A DNA stretch of 64,000 nt, from assembly GCA_001600695.1 (NCBI GenBank), contig BCKQ01000009.1, forward strand, positions 62,001 to 126,000, in the 5' to 3' direction. Origin of the DNA: Ascoidea asiatica. Taxonomy: Eukaryota; Ascomycota; Saccharomycetes; Ascoideales; Ascoideaceae. A program made the position numbers and the translations under genes. Shown here piece by piece: positions 31,401 through 42,794 of the stretch. The notes below the pieces were generated by a model that searched no databases, was not told the DNA's origin, and was given only the letters and a program-made list of their open reading frames with translations. Position 1 is the first letter of the stretch; the number at the start of each line of letters is the position of its first letter.

Positions 31401-34400
31401 CCATAGAAGTTAATAGCGATAATAAGCATATTAATCACTCGATTGACTATAATTTAAACTCATATCAAAATTTCATTGATTGTCTAATGTTCTCTTTTAA
31501 GAACATTAAGTGCTTAGCTGAATTTTTTTCAAAAAAAAAATGGCTAATTAGATTTTTTTCTGTTATATTTAAATTAAAAGTTCAGAGTTCTCCTGTTATG
31601 GCTAAGGTCTTAAATCAATTTATTGAATTAGCTTCTGATATTATTGTCGAAAAAATATTTAGTAATGAAAGTTATTCGTTAGTGGAATCTTTTGATGAAT
31701 CTGATCTTATTTCCAGAAGGGTTCTTTTAGGTCTTGTTTATCCCCATGTTATTGAAAAGATCTTATCAAGATTATCGGATTCTAATGAAAATATATTCGC
31801 AGGCCGAATGTATAGTAAAAATATAGCAAAGGTCTTGCTTCAAAGTGTGGACTCATATCATTCTTTTATTTGGGATTTCGATGATCTTCGAATATTGGTT
31901 CATACACTTTCATTATTTATTGAAAAGTTTGAAAAGCGCTTTGATAGAGGCTCTACAAGTATGAAAAATTTGAAAAGATGCTTAGGAGTTTTGACATTGG
32001 ATAGATTATTTATGCTCACCTACGATAATAATAAAGATACAAAGGAAGCGAAAGATCTTCTAGAATCTTTTTTTTATAATCAAGCGATATATCTTTCCCC
32101 TAATGTTTTTACAAATGAGAAAATAGCTTCTTTAATTGTATTTATATTTCAAAATATCAAAAATTCCGAGGTAAAAAGTTTATCTATCAATTTGTTAAGA
32201 GTTATTTATATGTCTAAGAGGTCCATATTTAACAGTATAGCTGAAATAATCACTAAGGACCATCAAGGAGAAATTCTAAATTTTTTCGATCATATTGAAA
32301 CAGCAAGTGATGATGACGTTGTATCATTAGCTGAAAATAACCCTGTAATTAGAAACTCATTTCAAAGATATTTGTACATAATATTTGATGATTATGAAAA
32401 GGATTTTTGCAGAAAAAGATCAATTATTGATGTTTTGAAATCTTTGAAAGAAAACGTTGATAATGCTTCAGTCGAATTTTTTATTGATTTTAGAGCAGAT
32501 TGTGTGACAAAGAAAGCTACTATAATATCTGTTGAGTTGATGAAATATTATAGATATTTGCAAGATCATCAGGATAATATTCAATTTTTCATATCAAATT
32601 TTAATAAGTCTAAATCTGAATGTTTTAGAGTTTTTTTTGAAAATCCACCTAAAAGTTGGGTCCTAGATTCAATCGAAAGTTTTGATAGAATGAGAAAAAG
32701 AATTGTTCCGGAAGAATATGTCGGCAATGATGAAAAACTTTCATACAAGATAGAAGTTCCTCTTTCAAAAAATGCAATTACCTCTACATCTACTTCTGAT
32801 TCGAATGATCTTTCAAAGGCAGGAAGAAGTGCCGAGAATTTAGTTAGTGATAATGAAGATTTTGAATTTGTGGAAGATCCTATATATTTCGAGAATTCTC
32901 AAGAAGATAGGAATAGAAAAATTCTTCGAAGTTTATATGTCGGAGATAGAATAAAGGATCTCTGGAACATTAGTCAAATATTAGGATTAGAAGCTGCTGA
33001 AGGAATTTTAATTTTGGGAGAAACTCATTTATATTTAGTTGAAAATTATTTTCATTGTCTGAATGGTGAAGTTGTGGATGTAGAAGATGCACCTACTGGT
33101 TCTAGAGATCCTTATATGCAATTAATAGCAGGTCAACCAAAGACAAAAATATTTTTGAAAAAGAATAATAGAACTCATCGTACAAGTACATGGGAAATAA
33201 GTAAATTGACATCGGTTTCAAAAAGACAGTTTTTATTAAGAGATGTTGCTTTAGAATTATTTTTCATGAATGGAAGTAGTTTCTTGATTACATGTCGTGA
33301 AACAGTAGGAAGAGATAAAATTTATTCAAAATTATCTGGTTGTACATCAGGATCAGGTATTGATAAGGATCTTTCAGATGCATTCAAAGTAGCAAATTCT
33401 CAAGCATATTCAACTTTGAATACTTTAAATAATAATCTTGCATTGAAATTTGCAAATGCATTTAGTCAAAATATTTCTAGTTCATCATCTGGAATAACCA
33501 GAAAATGGAGAAAAGGAAAAATATCGAATTTTTATTATTTAATGATTGTTAATACTTTAGCAGGTAGAACATTTAATGATCTTACTCAATATCCTGTTTT
33601 TCCCTGGGTTATTGCAGATTATACAAGTGAAGAACTTGATTTTACTAATGAGAAAACATTTAGAGATTTATCAAAGCCTATGGGAGCACAAAATATTAAT
33701 AGAGAAAATCAATTCAAAGAAAGATATGAAGCATTGGTTGGAATGACAGATGATGCACCATTCCATTATGGTACACATTATTCATCGGCTATGATTGTAT
33801 CATCATTTTTAATTAGATTAGAACCATATGTTCAATCATATCTTCTTTTACAAGGAGGAAAATTTGATCATGCAGATAGATTATTTTACTCTATTTCTAA
33901 AGCATGGAATTCAGCATCAAGAGATAATAATGCAGATGTAAGAGAATTAATACCAGAATTTTATTATTTAGATGATTTTCTTATAAATAATAATAATTTT
34001 AAATTTGGTAAATTACAAAATGGTAAAACTATTGATAATGTTGAATTACCACCATGGGCCAAAGGAGATCCAAAAATATTCATTAGAAAACAACGAGAAG
34101 CATTAGAAAGTGAATATGTTTCAAATCATTTACATGAATGGATTGATTTAATATTTGGAATTAAGCAAAGAGGACAAAATGCAATTGATTCAACTAATGT
34201 GTTTCATTATTTAAGTTATAGAGGAGCAATTGATTTAGATAAAATAAAAGATGAAAATGAAAGAAAAGCAATGACAGGAATTATTCATAATTTTGGACAA
34301 ACACCTTTACAAGTATTTTCAAAATCTCATCCATCAAAAGAAATTTTATTACCAATTAATTTAAATATTAAAAAAATTTTAGATATTCCAGTTTTTATTT

Positions 34401-35521
34401 CAGAATCTCGAAGTAAAAAGCCAATAAAACATATTGAAATAAGTTTAAAAGATAATAGTTGGAAAGGTAGAAGTAATTTATTTTCATGTGAAGATAATTT
34501 AAGAATTCGAGCAGCACCAACAGTTTCATCATTATCAGTAAATGGTAGAATTTTTGAAGATATTCATCTTGGTAATCTTACATGTTTAAAACAAGTTGGT
34601 AATAGAATATTTTTAACTGGATCAGATGATGGAACAATCAATGTTTGGAAATATCCTTTAAGGGGTGAAATTAATTTGAATATGAAATATGATTATGGTA
34701 ATAATGATAGAAATATTATTAATATGAATGGTAGTGGTAGTAATAATGATAGTAATCTAGGAAATTTAAAAAAATTTGATATTGATCTTGAATTCCAAAC
34801 AGTCTTAAGAGGACATTTAAGTTCAATTAAAGAAATATCAGTTGCACCAGCTTGGAATCTTGTTTTAAGTTTAGATGAATTAGGTGATACAAGATTATGG
34901 GATTTAGCTAGATATAATTTTATAAGAAGAATTGGAGATAAAATCAAGAGAAAAGAAAAATATAAAAATTATAAAATTAATCATATTGAAATTTCAAATG
35001 ATACTGGATTAATTGCATTATGCTTGAAAAATTTGGTTGAAATTTATACATTAAATGGAAATTTTATCATTCAAAAAGAATATAAAGATAATATAAGTTG
35101 TATAAGTTTTGCAAAAATGAATTCAATTATTCCAAATCAAAATCATTGGAACAAAAATGGAAATTTAATTAATAATAATAATAGTTCAATGGGATTAAAT
35201 ACATCATTATCAACATCTTCATCATCAAATGGAGAATTTTATAATAAAAATCATGAATTTTGGAAAAATATGCAAATAATTCTTATTGGAGGTAAAAATT
35301 CAGTAATGGTTAATGAACTTGATATTAAAAATGGAGAATGGGAAATAAATACATTAAGAACATTCAAACTTCAAAAACAAAAAGATGGAGAAGAAATTGA
35401 GTCAGAAATAACTGCAATTGAAATGAATTTATACAGTGAATTAGATGGATTTGGAGAACTCGAAGGAAGAGCTCAACTTGTCACTGGAGACTCAAAAGGT
35501 CGATTGGCAGTGTGGAACTAG
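27386..35521 (+). CDS. BPH1: BEACH-domain protein Bph1
   Basis: This is the yeast relative of human LYST (Chediak-Higashi) and neurobeachin proteins, a peripheral membrane scaffold linked to vesicle traffic and cell-wall deposition. The long N-terminal armadillo-like region includes a concanavalin-like segment near residues 410-720 and N-terminal ENI repeats. A PH-BEACH domain (about 1840-1985) leads into the BEACH domain (about 2015-2340), with NTLAGRTFNDLTQYPVFPWV, FHYGTHYSSAMIVSSFLIRL, DHADRLFYSISKAW and VRELIPEFYYLDDF. WD40 repeats (about 2370-2711) close the protein. I start at the second Met (27386, MSLSSLPFLESQIDSYL) because the 17 residues before it look like translated leader. It is 2711 aa against 2167 aa in S. 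cerevisiae. RBK1 lies nearby, as on S. cerevisiae chromosome III. Confidence 0.96.
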
Positions 35522-36590
35522 AACCACAGCGCTGGTTCACTTGAAATATGCATTTGGGTGCTAATACATGTATTTTAGTGCAACTGCACTTGTGTGTATA
35601 AGTATGCAAGTTTATTTATTATAATGTAGTATTATAGTGTACCATATCACTGGTACAATAATTAAAACGCCAATTTTGTGGTACCTGATTTTTTTTTTTA
35701 AAAAAATAGACTTGGGTCTAGACCTTTTTTAGACCTCGATTAGTCGTTGCTTGGACCTCGTTTTCCAGTGGTTTTAGTGTGAGGATTGGTCACATTTAAG
35801 AACCGGCCCGAATTGGAACACAAGCAACGTCCAATATACTAAGTTGAAACCAATCAGTATACTTAAATAAAATACAATTATCATCTGAGAAGAGAAAGAT
35901 CCTATTGAAGCCAATATCAAAAACAGCCTAGAAACATAGAGAAGCAGAATGACATACTTGTCTATTCTATTTGTTAAAAAGTCTGAGTTTGACGTAAGCG
36001 AAAGCCAGCTGGAAATTCACTGTTCACTGCTCCACTATCAACAATAAAAGTCATCGCAATCCAACTGAAAACTGCGGTGAAAGCTAAAAGGCTATAGAAG
36101 CTAATAGCTATGAAAATTATAATAGCTATAAAAGTTATGAAGATCATAAATATCAAATAAATTATTAAAGCTACAGAAGCTCTGGAAAGCTCTGCAAAAC
36201 TCTGTTTTTGATAGTTCTCTGCATTTTTCTTGCTTGTTTTCAGTCTAGAAAATGCTTTAGTTGCTCTAAAAACTCTTTGTAAGCTTGTTATAGTTGCTTT
36301 CTCAATATCTATATATTTCTTTACCTCAAAGAAGTGCTTTATTTGGTTTATTAACTAGCTTTATATAAAAGAAAAATTATGTAAGAGAATTGATTCCTGT
36401 TTCTGCTTTCTTTTGTATAAATATAATCTTCAAATTTAGTTCATTTTTTTTTATATTTATTTTGATTTTTTTCAAAAAAAATATAGAATATCAAATAATT
36501 AACTACTAATAATACCCAATTCAATTAATCTCAATTCATTAATATACACTTATATCCATATATTCAATTAAAGTTATATAAATATTCAGA
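35522..36590. other. Intergenic region BPH1-SUR7-family gene
   Basis: This 1069-bp region has a G+C-richer block at 35690-35830 with 9-nt inverted arms (CGTTGCTTG at 35745-35753, CAAGCAACG at 35821-35829) and a near-palindromic GGTCTAGACC next to repeated AGACCT. A stretch at about 36080-36200 repeats AGCTAT/GAAGCT motifs. No gene is seen. The last 250 bp are very A+T rich and should be the promoter. Confidence 0.5.
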
Positions 36591-37559
36591 ATGGCAGGAA
36601 TCAAAAAACGTATTTTCAGTTTGTTACCTTTATTTTTCTTATTGGGAACAGGTTTACTTTTATTTTTAATTTTATTAAATGGTTCTGCAAATAGTTCATT
36701 TTTAGGAAAAATGTATTGGATAAAAGCTGATACTTCTTCAATTACATCTGCAAAACATAATTTAACAAGATGGACTAATTATGCTTCTTGTGGTGTCAGC
36801 GGTAATAAAAATTCTCAATGTACTAGTACAAAAGCTGCTTATCCATTTTCTCCAAAAGATAATTTCAGTTCAACAAGTGGTATACCAAAAGAATTTATTA
36901 ATCATAGAAAAACTTATTATTATTTATCAAGATATTCATGGGCTGGTTTTTTAATTGGTTTATTTTTTACACTTCTTTCAATTCTAATTACTGCTCTTGG
37001 TTTATGTTGTGCAACAACTTTATTTTCAACTTTATCAACATTAATTTTATTTTTAGCTCTTTTATTTACAACTTCTGCTGCTTCTTGTCTTACTGCTGCT
37101 TTAGTTAAAGGTAGAAATGCTTTTAGAAATAGTGGTCATAGTTCAAGTTTAAATACTACAATGATGGCTTTTGTTTGGGTTTCTGTATTTTTATTATTAT
37201 TTTCTTGGTTATCAATGGTTGGTGTTTCATGTGGTGCTTTATTTCAAAAAAATAAAGCTTATAAAAATGATAAAGAATCTGGTTTCCAATCAAGAAATGC
37301 AAATTATAAAACTGATTTATCCTCTTCTGATGAAGGTGAATTTATTCCAGCTCCTGGTCCAACTGCAAATACTCCTGGTTTTCATTCAACTCGTAATATT
37401 AATAATACTAATAATAATCTTAATAATAATGGAATTGCTTCCAATGAACTTGGTAGAAACAATCAACAGCCTGGTTTATTAAGAAAGTTTTTTTTTAGAC
37501 CAAAAGAAGAAGTAGCCTATAATCAAAATGCAACATCTGCTCCAATTAATAATGTTTAA
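36591..37559 (+). CDS. SUR7/PalI-family four-TM membrane protein (eisosome-type)
   Basis: The protein shows one N-terminal membrane helix (about residues 9-30), an extracellular loop, then three more helices (about 118-140, 143-170 and 190-215) and a cytosolic Asn-rich tail. The loop carries RWTNYASCGV followed by a second Cys, the claudin-like W...C...C pattern of the Sur7/Pun1/Fmp45 family, which marks plasma-membrane eisosomes (MCC) in yeast. Length (322 aa) fits the family (about 250-340 aa). Which paralogue this is cannot be decided by eye. It converges with the F-box-like gene across 337 bp. Confidence 0.82.
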   Translation: MAGIKKRIFSLLPLFFLLGTGLLLFLILLNGSANSSFLGKMYWIKADTSSITSAKHNLTRWTNYASCGVSGNKNSQCTSTKAAYPFSPKDNFSSTSGIPKEFINHRKTYYYLSRYSWAGFLIGLFFTLLSILITALGLCCATTLFSTLSTLILFLALLFTTSAASCLTAALVKGRNAFRNSGHSSSLNTTMMAFVWVSVFLLLFSWLSMVGVSCGALFQKNKAYKNDKESGFQSRNANYKTDLSSSDEGEFIPAPGPTANTPGFHSTRNINNTNNNLNNNGIASNELGRNNQQPGLLRKFFFRPKEEVAYNQNATSAPINNV

Positions 37560-37896
37560 GAAACATATTACAGTTATAACAAATAATCAATCGAATAATA
37601 GTTAATTTTAATTCCCTTTTTTATTAAAACTTTTTTTTATAATTTACTTAATAATAAAATATATATTAATGTATGTATGTATTTATATTATACACTTTAA
37701 TGAAATAATAAGCACTATATAATTTTGGATAACCAACCCATGCTAAGAAAAAAAGAAAAAGATAAAACAAAAAGAGCAAATTAAAGAAATGTAGATATGT
37801 AAATGTGTAGACATGTAGATAGATTTGTGAATAAAATTACAAAAGAAATGAACGAAGAGCAAAAGTTATAAGAAGAAGTTTATGAAAATTAGAAAA
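37560..37896. other. Convergent intergenic region
   Basis: These 337 bp lie between two 3' ends and contain A- and T-rich runs and short TGTAGA/TGTATG repeats near 37670 and 37790-37820. It is probably terminator DNA. No gene is seen. Confidence 0.45.
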
Positions 37897-39528
37897 TCAT
37901 GATAAGCAACTTTGTAAAAGATTTAAATTTGGGAATTTTTGAGATATAAAAGATAAGTTAGATTGTTTATAACTATTAATTTGATCATAAGATATAGTAC
38001 CAATTGATTCTAATTGACTTGATAATTGATAAAGAGAATTAAAAGAAGATAAATAATCATCATAATTGATCTTTTTTATTATACTTTTTTTGTTATTATT
38101 ATTATTATTTAAATTGTTATTAATATCAGTTTTATTATTGAGATTTAAATTACTTATAATATTATAATTTGCTTTTAAATCTAAAGGAATTTGAATTATA
38201 AAAATATTTTTTGAAATATTTAAAATTGAATCAAAAATATTTGAATCTAAAGAAATTTTATAATTTTTATTAAAAGTTAATTTAATTTTATTTAAATTTT
38301 TATTATTATTAATAATTTTTGAAATTAAAAAATCTATTGAATTTAATTTTTTTTTATTTTTTTGATTTGAATAATAATCATCATATTCATCATTATTATA
38401 AATTGGTAAATTAACTAAATTTAAACTTGATAAATTTTTATAATGAAATAAATCTTTTAAATGTTTAAAACAAATACAATTTTTATTACCACAAAATTCA
38501 ATTTTAATTTTTTTTAAATGAATTGGATTAAAAATATGATGTAAAGATTTTAAGAAATAATTATTTGAAGAATTTAAATTTGAAAAAGAAGATAATAAGA
38601 AATCATTATAATTTGAATCTTGATTAATTTGAGATAATTGATTAAATTGATCATAATTATCAAATTCATTTAAAAATTTATGATTTAAATCTAAAGAAGT
38701 AATATTATTAATTAAAGGTATATTATCTTTTAAATTTAAAGGTAAATTAATTTGATTGAATATATAAAGTGGAGAAGTATAAAAAATCAAATGATTTATA
38801 TTACTTTTAGAGCTATTATAATTATTATTATTATTATTATTATTAAAAATGAATTTATTGAATAAATTTTGATAAAATAATTTTTCATTTGAAGATAAAA
38901 TATTTGAATTTGAAAGATTTAAATTTAAAGTTTTTAAAGAAGATAATAAATTTAAATTATTTGATAATAAAATTGAATTATTAATTTTATTAATTAATTG
39001 ATTTTTTTCATTATAAATAATTTTATAACTATAATCATAATAATATTTATTATTATTATTATTAGTATAAGAAGGAGGTAATTGATAATAAATTGAATAT
39101 AAATTTATATTAAATTTTGAATTTAATATTAAATTAACTAAATTTAATTTTAAATTATTTAAATTTGAATTTTTTATTAAAATATTATAATCATTATTTA
39201 AAAAAGATAATTTTTTAATAAAATATATTAAAATTTGATTATTATTTAAAGTTGAAATGATTTTATTTAATTTTGAAGATTGAAAATTTATTTCATTATC
39301 AATTTCAAAATTATTTTTAGCTTTATTATTATTATAATTTATGAAAGAAGTTGATGGAGATATATTTATATAATTATATAAGTTTTTTAAAGATAAATTA
39401 TAAAAAAATTTACAAGATAATATTAAATTGAATAAAGTATTTGAATCATTATTTAAATTTTTTATAATTTTTTCAAAAATATCTTTTGGAAATACTTCAG
39501 TTATTGATTTTGAATTTACAACCGACAT
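37897..39528 (-). CDS. F-box-like protein of unknown target
   Basis: The N-terminus reads FPKDIFEKIIKNL followed by SCKFFYNLSLKNLYNYI (about residues 14-57), a typical degenerate F-box. The remainder is Leu/Asn/Ile-rich with recurring LxxLxL patterns (for example LSSLNLVNLPIY near residue 370) that may form leucine-rich repeats. A CGNKNCICFKHL segment holds a cysteine cluster. If the F-box is real, the protein would link substrates to the SCF ubiquitin ligase through Skp1. I recognise no specific orthologue. The 543-aa frame is intact. Much of the low-complexity composition reflects the A+T pressure seen in neighbouring genes. Confidence 0.6.
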   Translation of the reverse strand: MSVVNSKSITEVFPKDIFEKIIKNLNNDSNTLFNLILSCKFFYNLSLKNLYNYINISPSTSFINYNNNKAKNNFEIDNEINFQSSKLNKIISTLNNNQILIYFIKKLSFLNNDYNILIKNSNLNNLKLNLVNLILNSKFNINLYSIYYQLPPSYTNNNNNKYYYDYSYKIIYNEKNQLINKINNSILLSNNLNLLSSLKTLNLNLSNSNILSSNEKLFYQNLFNKFIFNNNNNNNNYNSSKSNINHLIFYTSPLYIFNQINLPLNLKDNIPLINNITSLDLNHKFLNEFDNYDQFNQLSQINQDSNYNDFLLSSFSNLNSSNNYFLKSLHHIFNPIHLKKIKIEFCGNKNCICFKHLKDLFHYKNLSSLNLVNLPIYNNDEYDDYYSNQKNKKKLNSIDFLISKIINNNKNLNKIKLTFNKNYKISLDSNIFDSILNISKNIFIIQIPLDLKANYNIISNLNLNNKTDINNNLNNNNNNKKSIIKKINYDDYLSSFNSLYQLSSQLESIGTISYDQINSYKQSNLSFISQKFPNLNLLQSCLS

Positions 39529-40480
39529 TATTATATATTGACAGATTGATTGATTGATTGATTATTGATTGATTGAATGAAATGAGTTTTATGATATGAG
39601 ATAAGTTGAATGATTAAGATATTATTATTGAATGATAATATTGAATGATATAATTGAATGAATGAAAATGAAAATGGTGAGAATAAAGATATATTTATAT
39701 TAAAAAAGATGAAAATAATAATAAAGAAAGGAACCCACTTAAATTATATAATATTAAGAATATAATCATAATATAATCATAATATAATCAAAATAGGATA
39801 GGATAGATTAATAAATGAAAGATAAATGATAAATGATAAATGATAAATGATAAATAAAAGAAGTGAAATATTGAAATATTGAAATATTGTATTGCATTGT
39901 ATATGAATAAAAAGTAAATAAATTATTTGAAGATTTAAGAAAATGAATGTTTTTGGAAATTGACTTGATTAAAAAAAAGTGGATTTATGGATAGATAAAA
40001 AAAATTGAATTGATTATGTGAAATTAAACATAATTTAAAGTGGGAGTGAACCAAATCAGGTCGATATTTAAAATTATTTAATATATTTTTATGATAAATG
40101 AGGGAGTTTAAAGGAATAAAAGCGTAATAAAAATAAAGGATAATAAAGAGGAATAAAGAAAGTAAAGAAGAATAAAGAGAAAGAATAAAGAGAAAGCATG
40201 CATTTATTTATTCACTCCCTTTTCCAGCTCGATTCGCCCCCAGAAAGAATAAATCGGGCGGTTCGTGATCGAAATCTGGGGTAATCGGAGGCGCCAGCCA
40301 TGATGTGGCGTGTAACGTGCGGAAGTGGCAAAGCGTGGCGCGCTTTGACTCAAGCATCCCACGTCCAGATTCCGTTTCGGGAGCAGTCTCTTCCCCGGGG
40401 AAAGGGGAGCTTCTCCCACCCGCTTGGAACCTCAGTCGGGCATCGCCGCAACCCACAGGGTCCATCCAGTCCTGACCTGT

Positions 40481-40486
40481 CACGTG
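40481..40486. promoter_or_regulatory. CACGTG site 1 upstream of RBK1
   Basis: E-box core inside the G+C-rich island, with a second copy 80 bp downstream. A Cbf1-, Pho4- or Tye7-like factor is the obvious candidate, by inference only. Confidence 0.35.
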
Positions 40487-40560
40487 CATGACTGGATCCC
40501 TTTTCAGCGGGGGGTTCAGTGCCAATCGATATTCTGTGGGCTGGAGTTGTTTGGTCTGTT

Positions 40561-40566
40561 CACGTG
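40561..40566. promoter_or_regulatory. CACGTG site 2 upstream of RBK1
   Basis: Second E-box core in the island, about 400 bp before RBK1. The pairing of two copies in one promoter strengthens the case for a real site. Confidence 0.35.
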
Positions 40567-40963
40567 CCCGCTGTTTCCAGGTGGGGCCCCATGCAGAGTC
40601 TGCATTCCTGCCTACTTTCCGTGTCCCGTTGACGCCAGAATTGAGGGTGTTCTTCTTCCTGCGGTGTTTCATTATTTGTTAGCGAATAAAATAATCTGCT
40701 GCTTTTCGCCTGCTCCACTTTTTCTTATCCAAACAGTCCGGAAGGATACAAAATCAGCGACTGGGGACAGACAGCTTTCTGAAGTAGGATGCTCTGTCCC
40801 AATTGAAGCAGTCAACAAATATTATTGTTTATTCTTCAACTGTCACAAATCCTTATTTAAATTTCAATCACAGCTATTAACGTTACTTATACCACTTTAA
40901 ATTAGAAAAGAAGAAGAAGAAGAAGAAGAAGAAGAAACAACTAAAGAATTAAGAATTTCAAAT

Positions 40964-42109
40964 ATGATATCTGATAATATTGAAAAAGAAATTGAAATAA
41001 CTGTAATTGGTTCTTTGAATTATGATTTAGTTACATATACAAAAACTTTTCCAAAACCTGGAGAAACCATATATGCAGAATCTTTTGAATCTCATTATGG
41101 TGGTAAAGGAATGAATGAAATTATTGCAATTTCAAATTCAATTCCTATTAATAATAATAATAAAAAGAAAAAATTAAATTTAAGAATGATTGGTTCAATT
41201 GGTAATGATTCATTTGGTAAAAATTTATTAAATTTTTTAAAATTAAAAAAAATTAATATTAATAATATAAAAATTCAAAATAATTTTCAAACTGGTACTT
41301 CAACAATAATTGTAAATTCAATTAATGCTCAAAATAGAATTTTTTTTGTACCTGGTGCAAATTCTTTATTAAATTTATCAAATTCAATTCTCTTAAATTT
41401 ATTTCCTTTTAAAAAAAATTTAATTAATCATTTTATAATCTTACAAAATGAATTTTCTTCTTTTAAATCAATTATTAATTGGTTATCAATTCAAAAATCT
41501 TTAAATAATTTAAATTGTCAAATTTTTTATAATCCTTCTCCATTTATTTCAATTAATGAATTATCATTTTGGAAAAATTTAGATTTTTTAATAATTAATG
41601 AATTTGAAGCTTTAAATATCTTTAATGATATATTTAATCAAAATTTATCAATTTTAACTCCAGATAACTCTAATACTACATCTAGTACTTCTAGTATCAC
41701 TAAGAAAGAATTTATAGATCAATATTCTAATTTAGGTTTAAAATTAATTAAAATTATAAATAATAATAAAAATTCATTAAATATTTTATTTATAACTCTT
41801 GGAAAATTTGGTTCATTATATTTTTCAAATAATAATCAAATTAATAATCAAATTATATATTATTATCCTTCAATAATATTACCAAATAATAAAATTATAG
41901 ATACAACTGGTGCTGGTGATACTTTTTTTGGTTCAATTGTTGCTCAACTAGCTTCAAATATAAATATAAAATATGCAATAAAATTTGCAACTTTTGCTTC
42001 TTCTTTAACTATTCAAAAAAAAGGTGCTTCAGAAGCTATGCCTTCTTTCAATGAAGTCAATTCTCTTATATCCCAATCTGAATCAAACTCCTCCTCCTCT
42101 TCTTCTTGA
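40964..42109 (+). CDS. RBK1: Ribokinase
   Basis: A PfkB-family kinase that phosphorylates D-ribose to ribose 5-phosphate in the cytosol. The N-terminal ITVIGSLNYDLVTYTKTFPKPGET and HYGGKGMNE correspond to the ribose-binding start of the fold, where most family members have GGKGANQA. The family motif DTTGAGDTFFGS is complete, with the catalytic Asp near residue 319, and IQKKGASEAMPS matches the usual C-terminus. Length (381 aa) exceeds S. cerevisiae Rbk1 (333 aa) through Asn/Ser inserts at about residues 60-70 and 230-250. In S. cerevisiae RBK1 (YCR036W) and BPH1 (YCR032W) are also near neighbours. The retrotransposon lies about 180 bp downstream of its stop. Confidence 0.95.
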   Translation: MISDNIEKEIEITVIGSLNYDLVTYTKTFPKPGETIYAESFESHYGGKGMNEIIAISNSIPINNNNKKKKLNLRMIGSIGNDSFGKNLLNFLKLKKININNIKIQNNFQTGTSTIIVNSINAQNRIFFVPGANSLLNLSNSILLNLFPFKKNLINHFIILQNEFSSFKSIINWLSIQKSLNNLNCQIFYNPSPFISINELSFWKNLDFLIINEFEALNIFNDIFNQNLSILTPDNSNTTSSTSSITKKEFIDQYSNLGLKLIKIINNNKNSLNILFITLGKFGSLYFSNNNQINNQIIYYYPSIILPNNKIIDTTGAGDTFFGSIVAQLASNINIKYAIKFATFASSLTIQKKGASEAMPSFNEVNSLISQSESNSSSSSS

Positions 42110-42136
42110 TTTATTCTCTCGGGCCTGGCCTATTCA

Positions 42137-42210
42137 CCAAAAGCACCAAAAGCATCAAAAGCACCAAAAGCATCAAACTCTCCAAACTCTCCAAACTCTC
42201 CAAACTCTCC
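42137..42210. repeat. Degenerate 9-bp tandem repeats downstream of RBK1
   Basis: Units of the form CACCAAAAG/CATCAAAAG grade into CTCCAAACT-type units, about eight copies in all, just after the RBK1 stop. They lie in the probable RBK1 3' UTR. A short open frame across them is not a gene. Confidence 0.65.
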
Positions 42211-42287
42211 TTATTTAAATTCATTGTAGATCCGTGCATCCGCAAATCCGCGAAACCGTGTCATGGATACCTGTGCATCCGAGCCGT

Positions 42288-42291
42288 AGCT
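42288..42291. repeat. Target-site duplication AGCT, left copy
   Basis: The AGCT just outside the left LTR terminus (TGATT) matches the AGCT just outside the right terminus at 48712-48715. The next bases differ, so the duplication is 4 bp. Confidence 0.75.
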
Positions 42292-42781
42292 TGATTCTAG
42301 TTCGAACGAAATATCTAATTATTACTAAGAAGATATCTAATTCAAATTATAAACAATTGTTGATTAAAATCTAAAATATATAAAAATTATATAAAAAATA
42401 TGGGAGGTAAGTGCCCTATTTATATTAGTGGAAAATAGGAGCGGGTAACCCATCTTAAGAATAAATTTGTAAATTTAGTATGTGAAAGTTCATTTCCCAT
42501 ACTTAAGAAAAGAAATAAAACAAAGTATTGTTCTAGAAGACACTACGTCATTCTAAGAACAAATACAAAGATTCCAGTACATTCGAGATACACACAGAAC
42601 TTCGAAGAAAGAATAAATAATGCTGACCCAGAACGTTCTAGTACATTTAACATGCACACGGAAGTTCTGAGAACGCAATAGAATGTAGTAGTAGCACAAT
42701 CTATGCAATCTTAGAAAGTCTAAGAATTGCCTAGAATATTTGAAGACAATTCCAATAAAAGAATAAAATGATTAACAATCA
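42292..42781 (-). repeat. 3' LTR (left copy)
   Basis: This LTR is 490 bp, beginning TGATT and ending AATCA on the plus strand. Compared by eye with the other LTR it has a 4-nt indel, a 1-nt indel and roughly a dozen substitutions in its first 165 bp, none that I could see across about 42452-42679, and five in the last 100 bp. The unchanged block carries several TTC/GAA palindromes (42531-42674). Confidence 0.93.
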
Positions 42782-42794
42782 AATAGCACCACGT

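Larger units (their letters stand above)
39529..40963. other. Long divergent intergenic region with G+C-rich island
   Basis: The left 670 bp are A+T rich, with short GATT/GAAT repeats and a tandem GATAAAT run near 39820-39855. Between about 40204 and 40680 composition switches abruptly. The line 40261-40320 has 34 G/C of 60, and two CACGTG sites and a CCCCGGGG palindrome are present. Open frames on both strands overlap one another here (up to 154 codons), as expected when stop codons are scarce, and none resembles a protein family. A GAAGAA run (about 40910-40935) precedes RBK1. Confidence 0.55.

Noticed and set aside
40204-40900. Several overlapping open frames (up to 158 codons) on both strands in the G+C-rich island
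   Set aside because: They overlap each other in many frames, show no motif, and are expected where stop codons are scarce.
42222-42291. tRNA or other Pol III gene as a Ty3-type target next to the insertion
   Set aside because: Joining the flanks across the AGCT duplication gives no A or B box and no cloverleaf.
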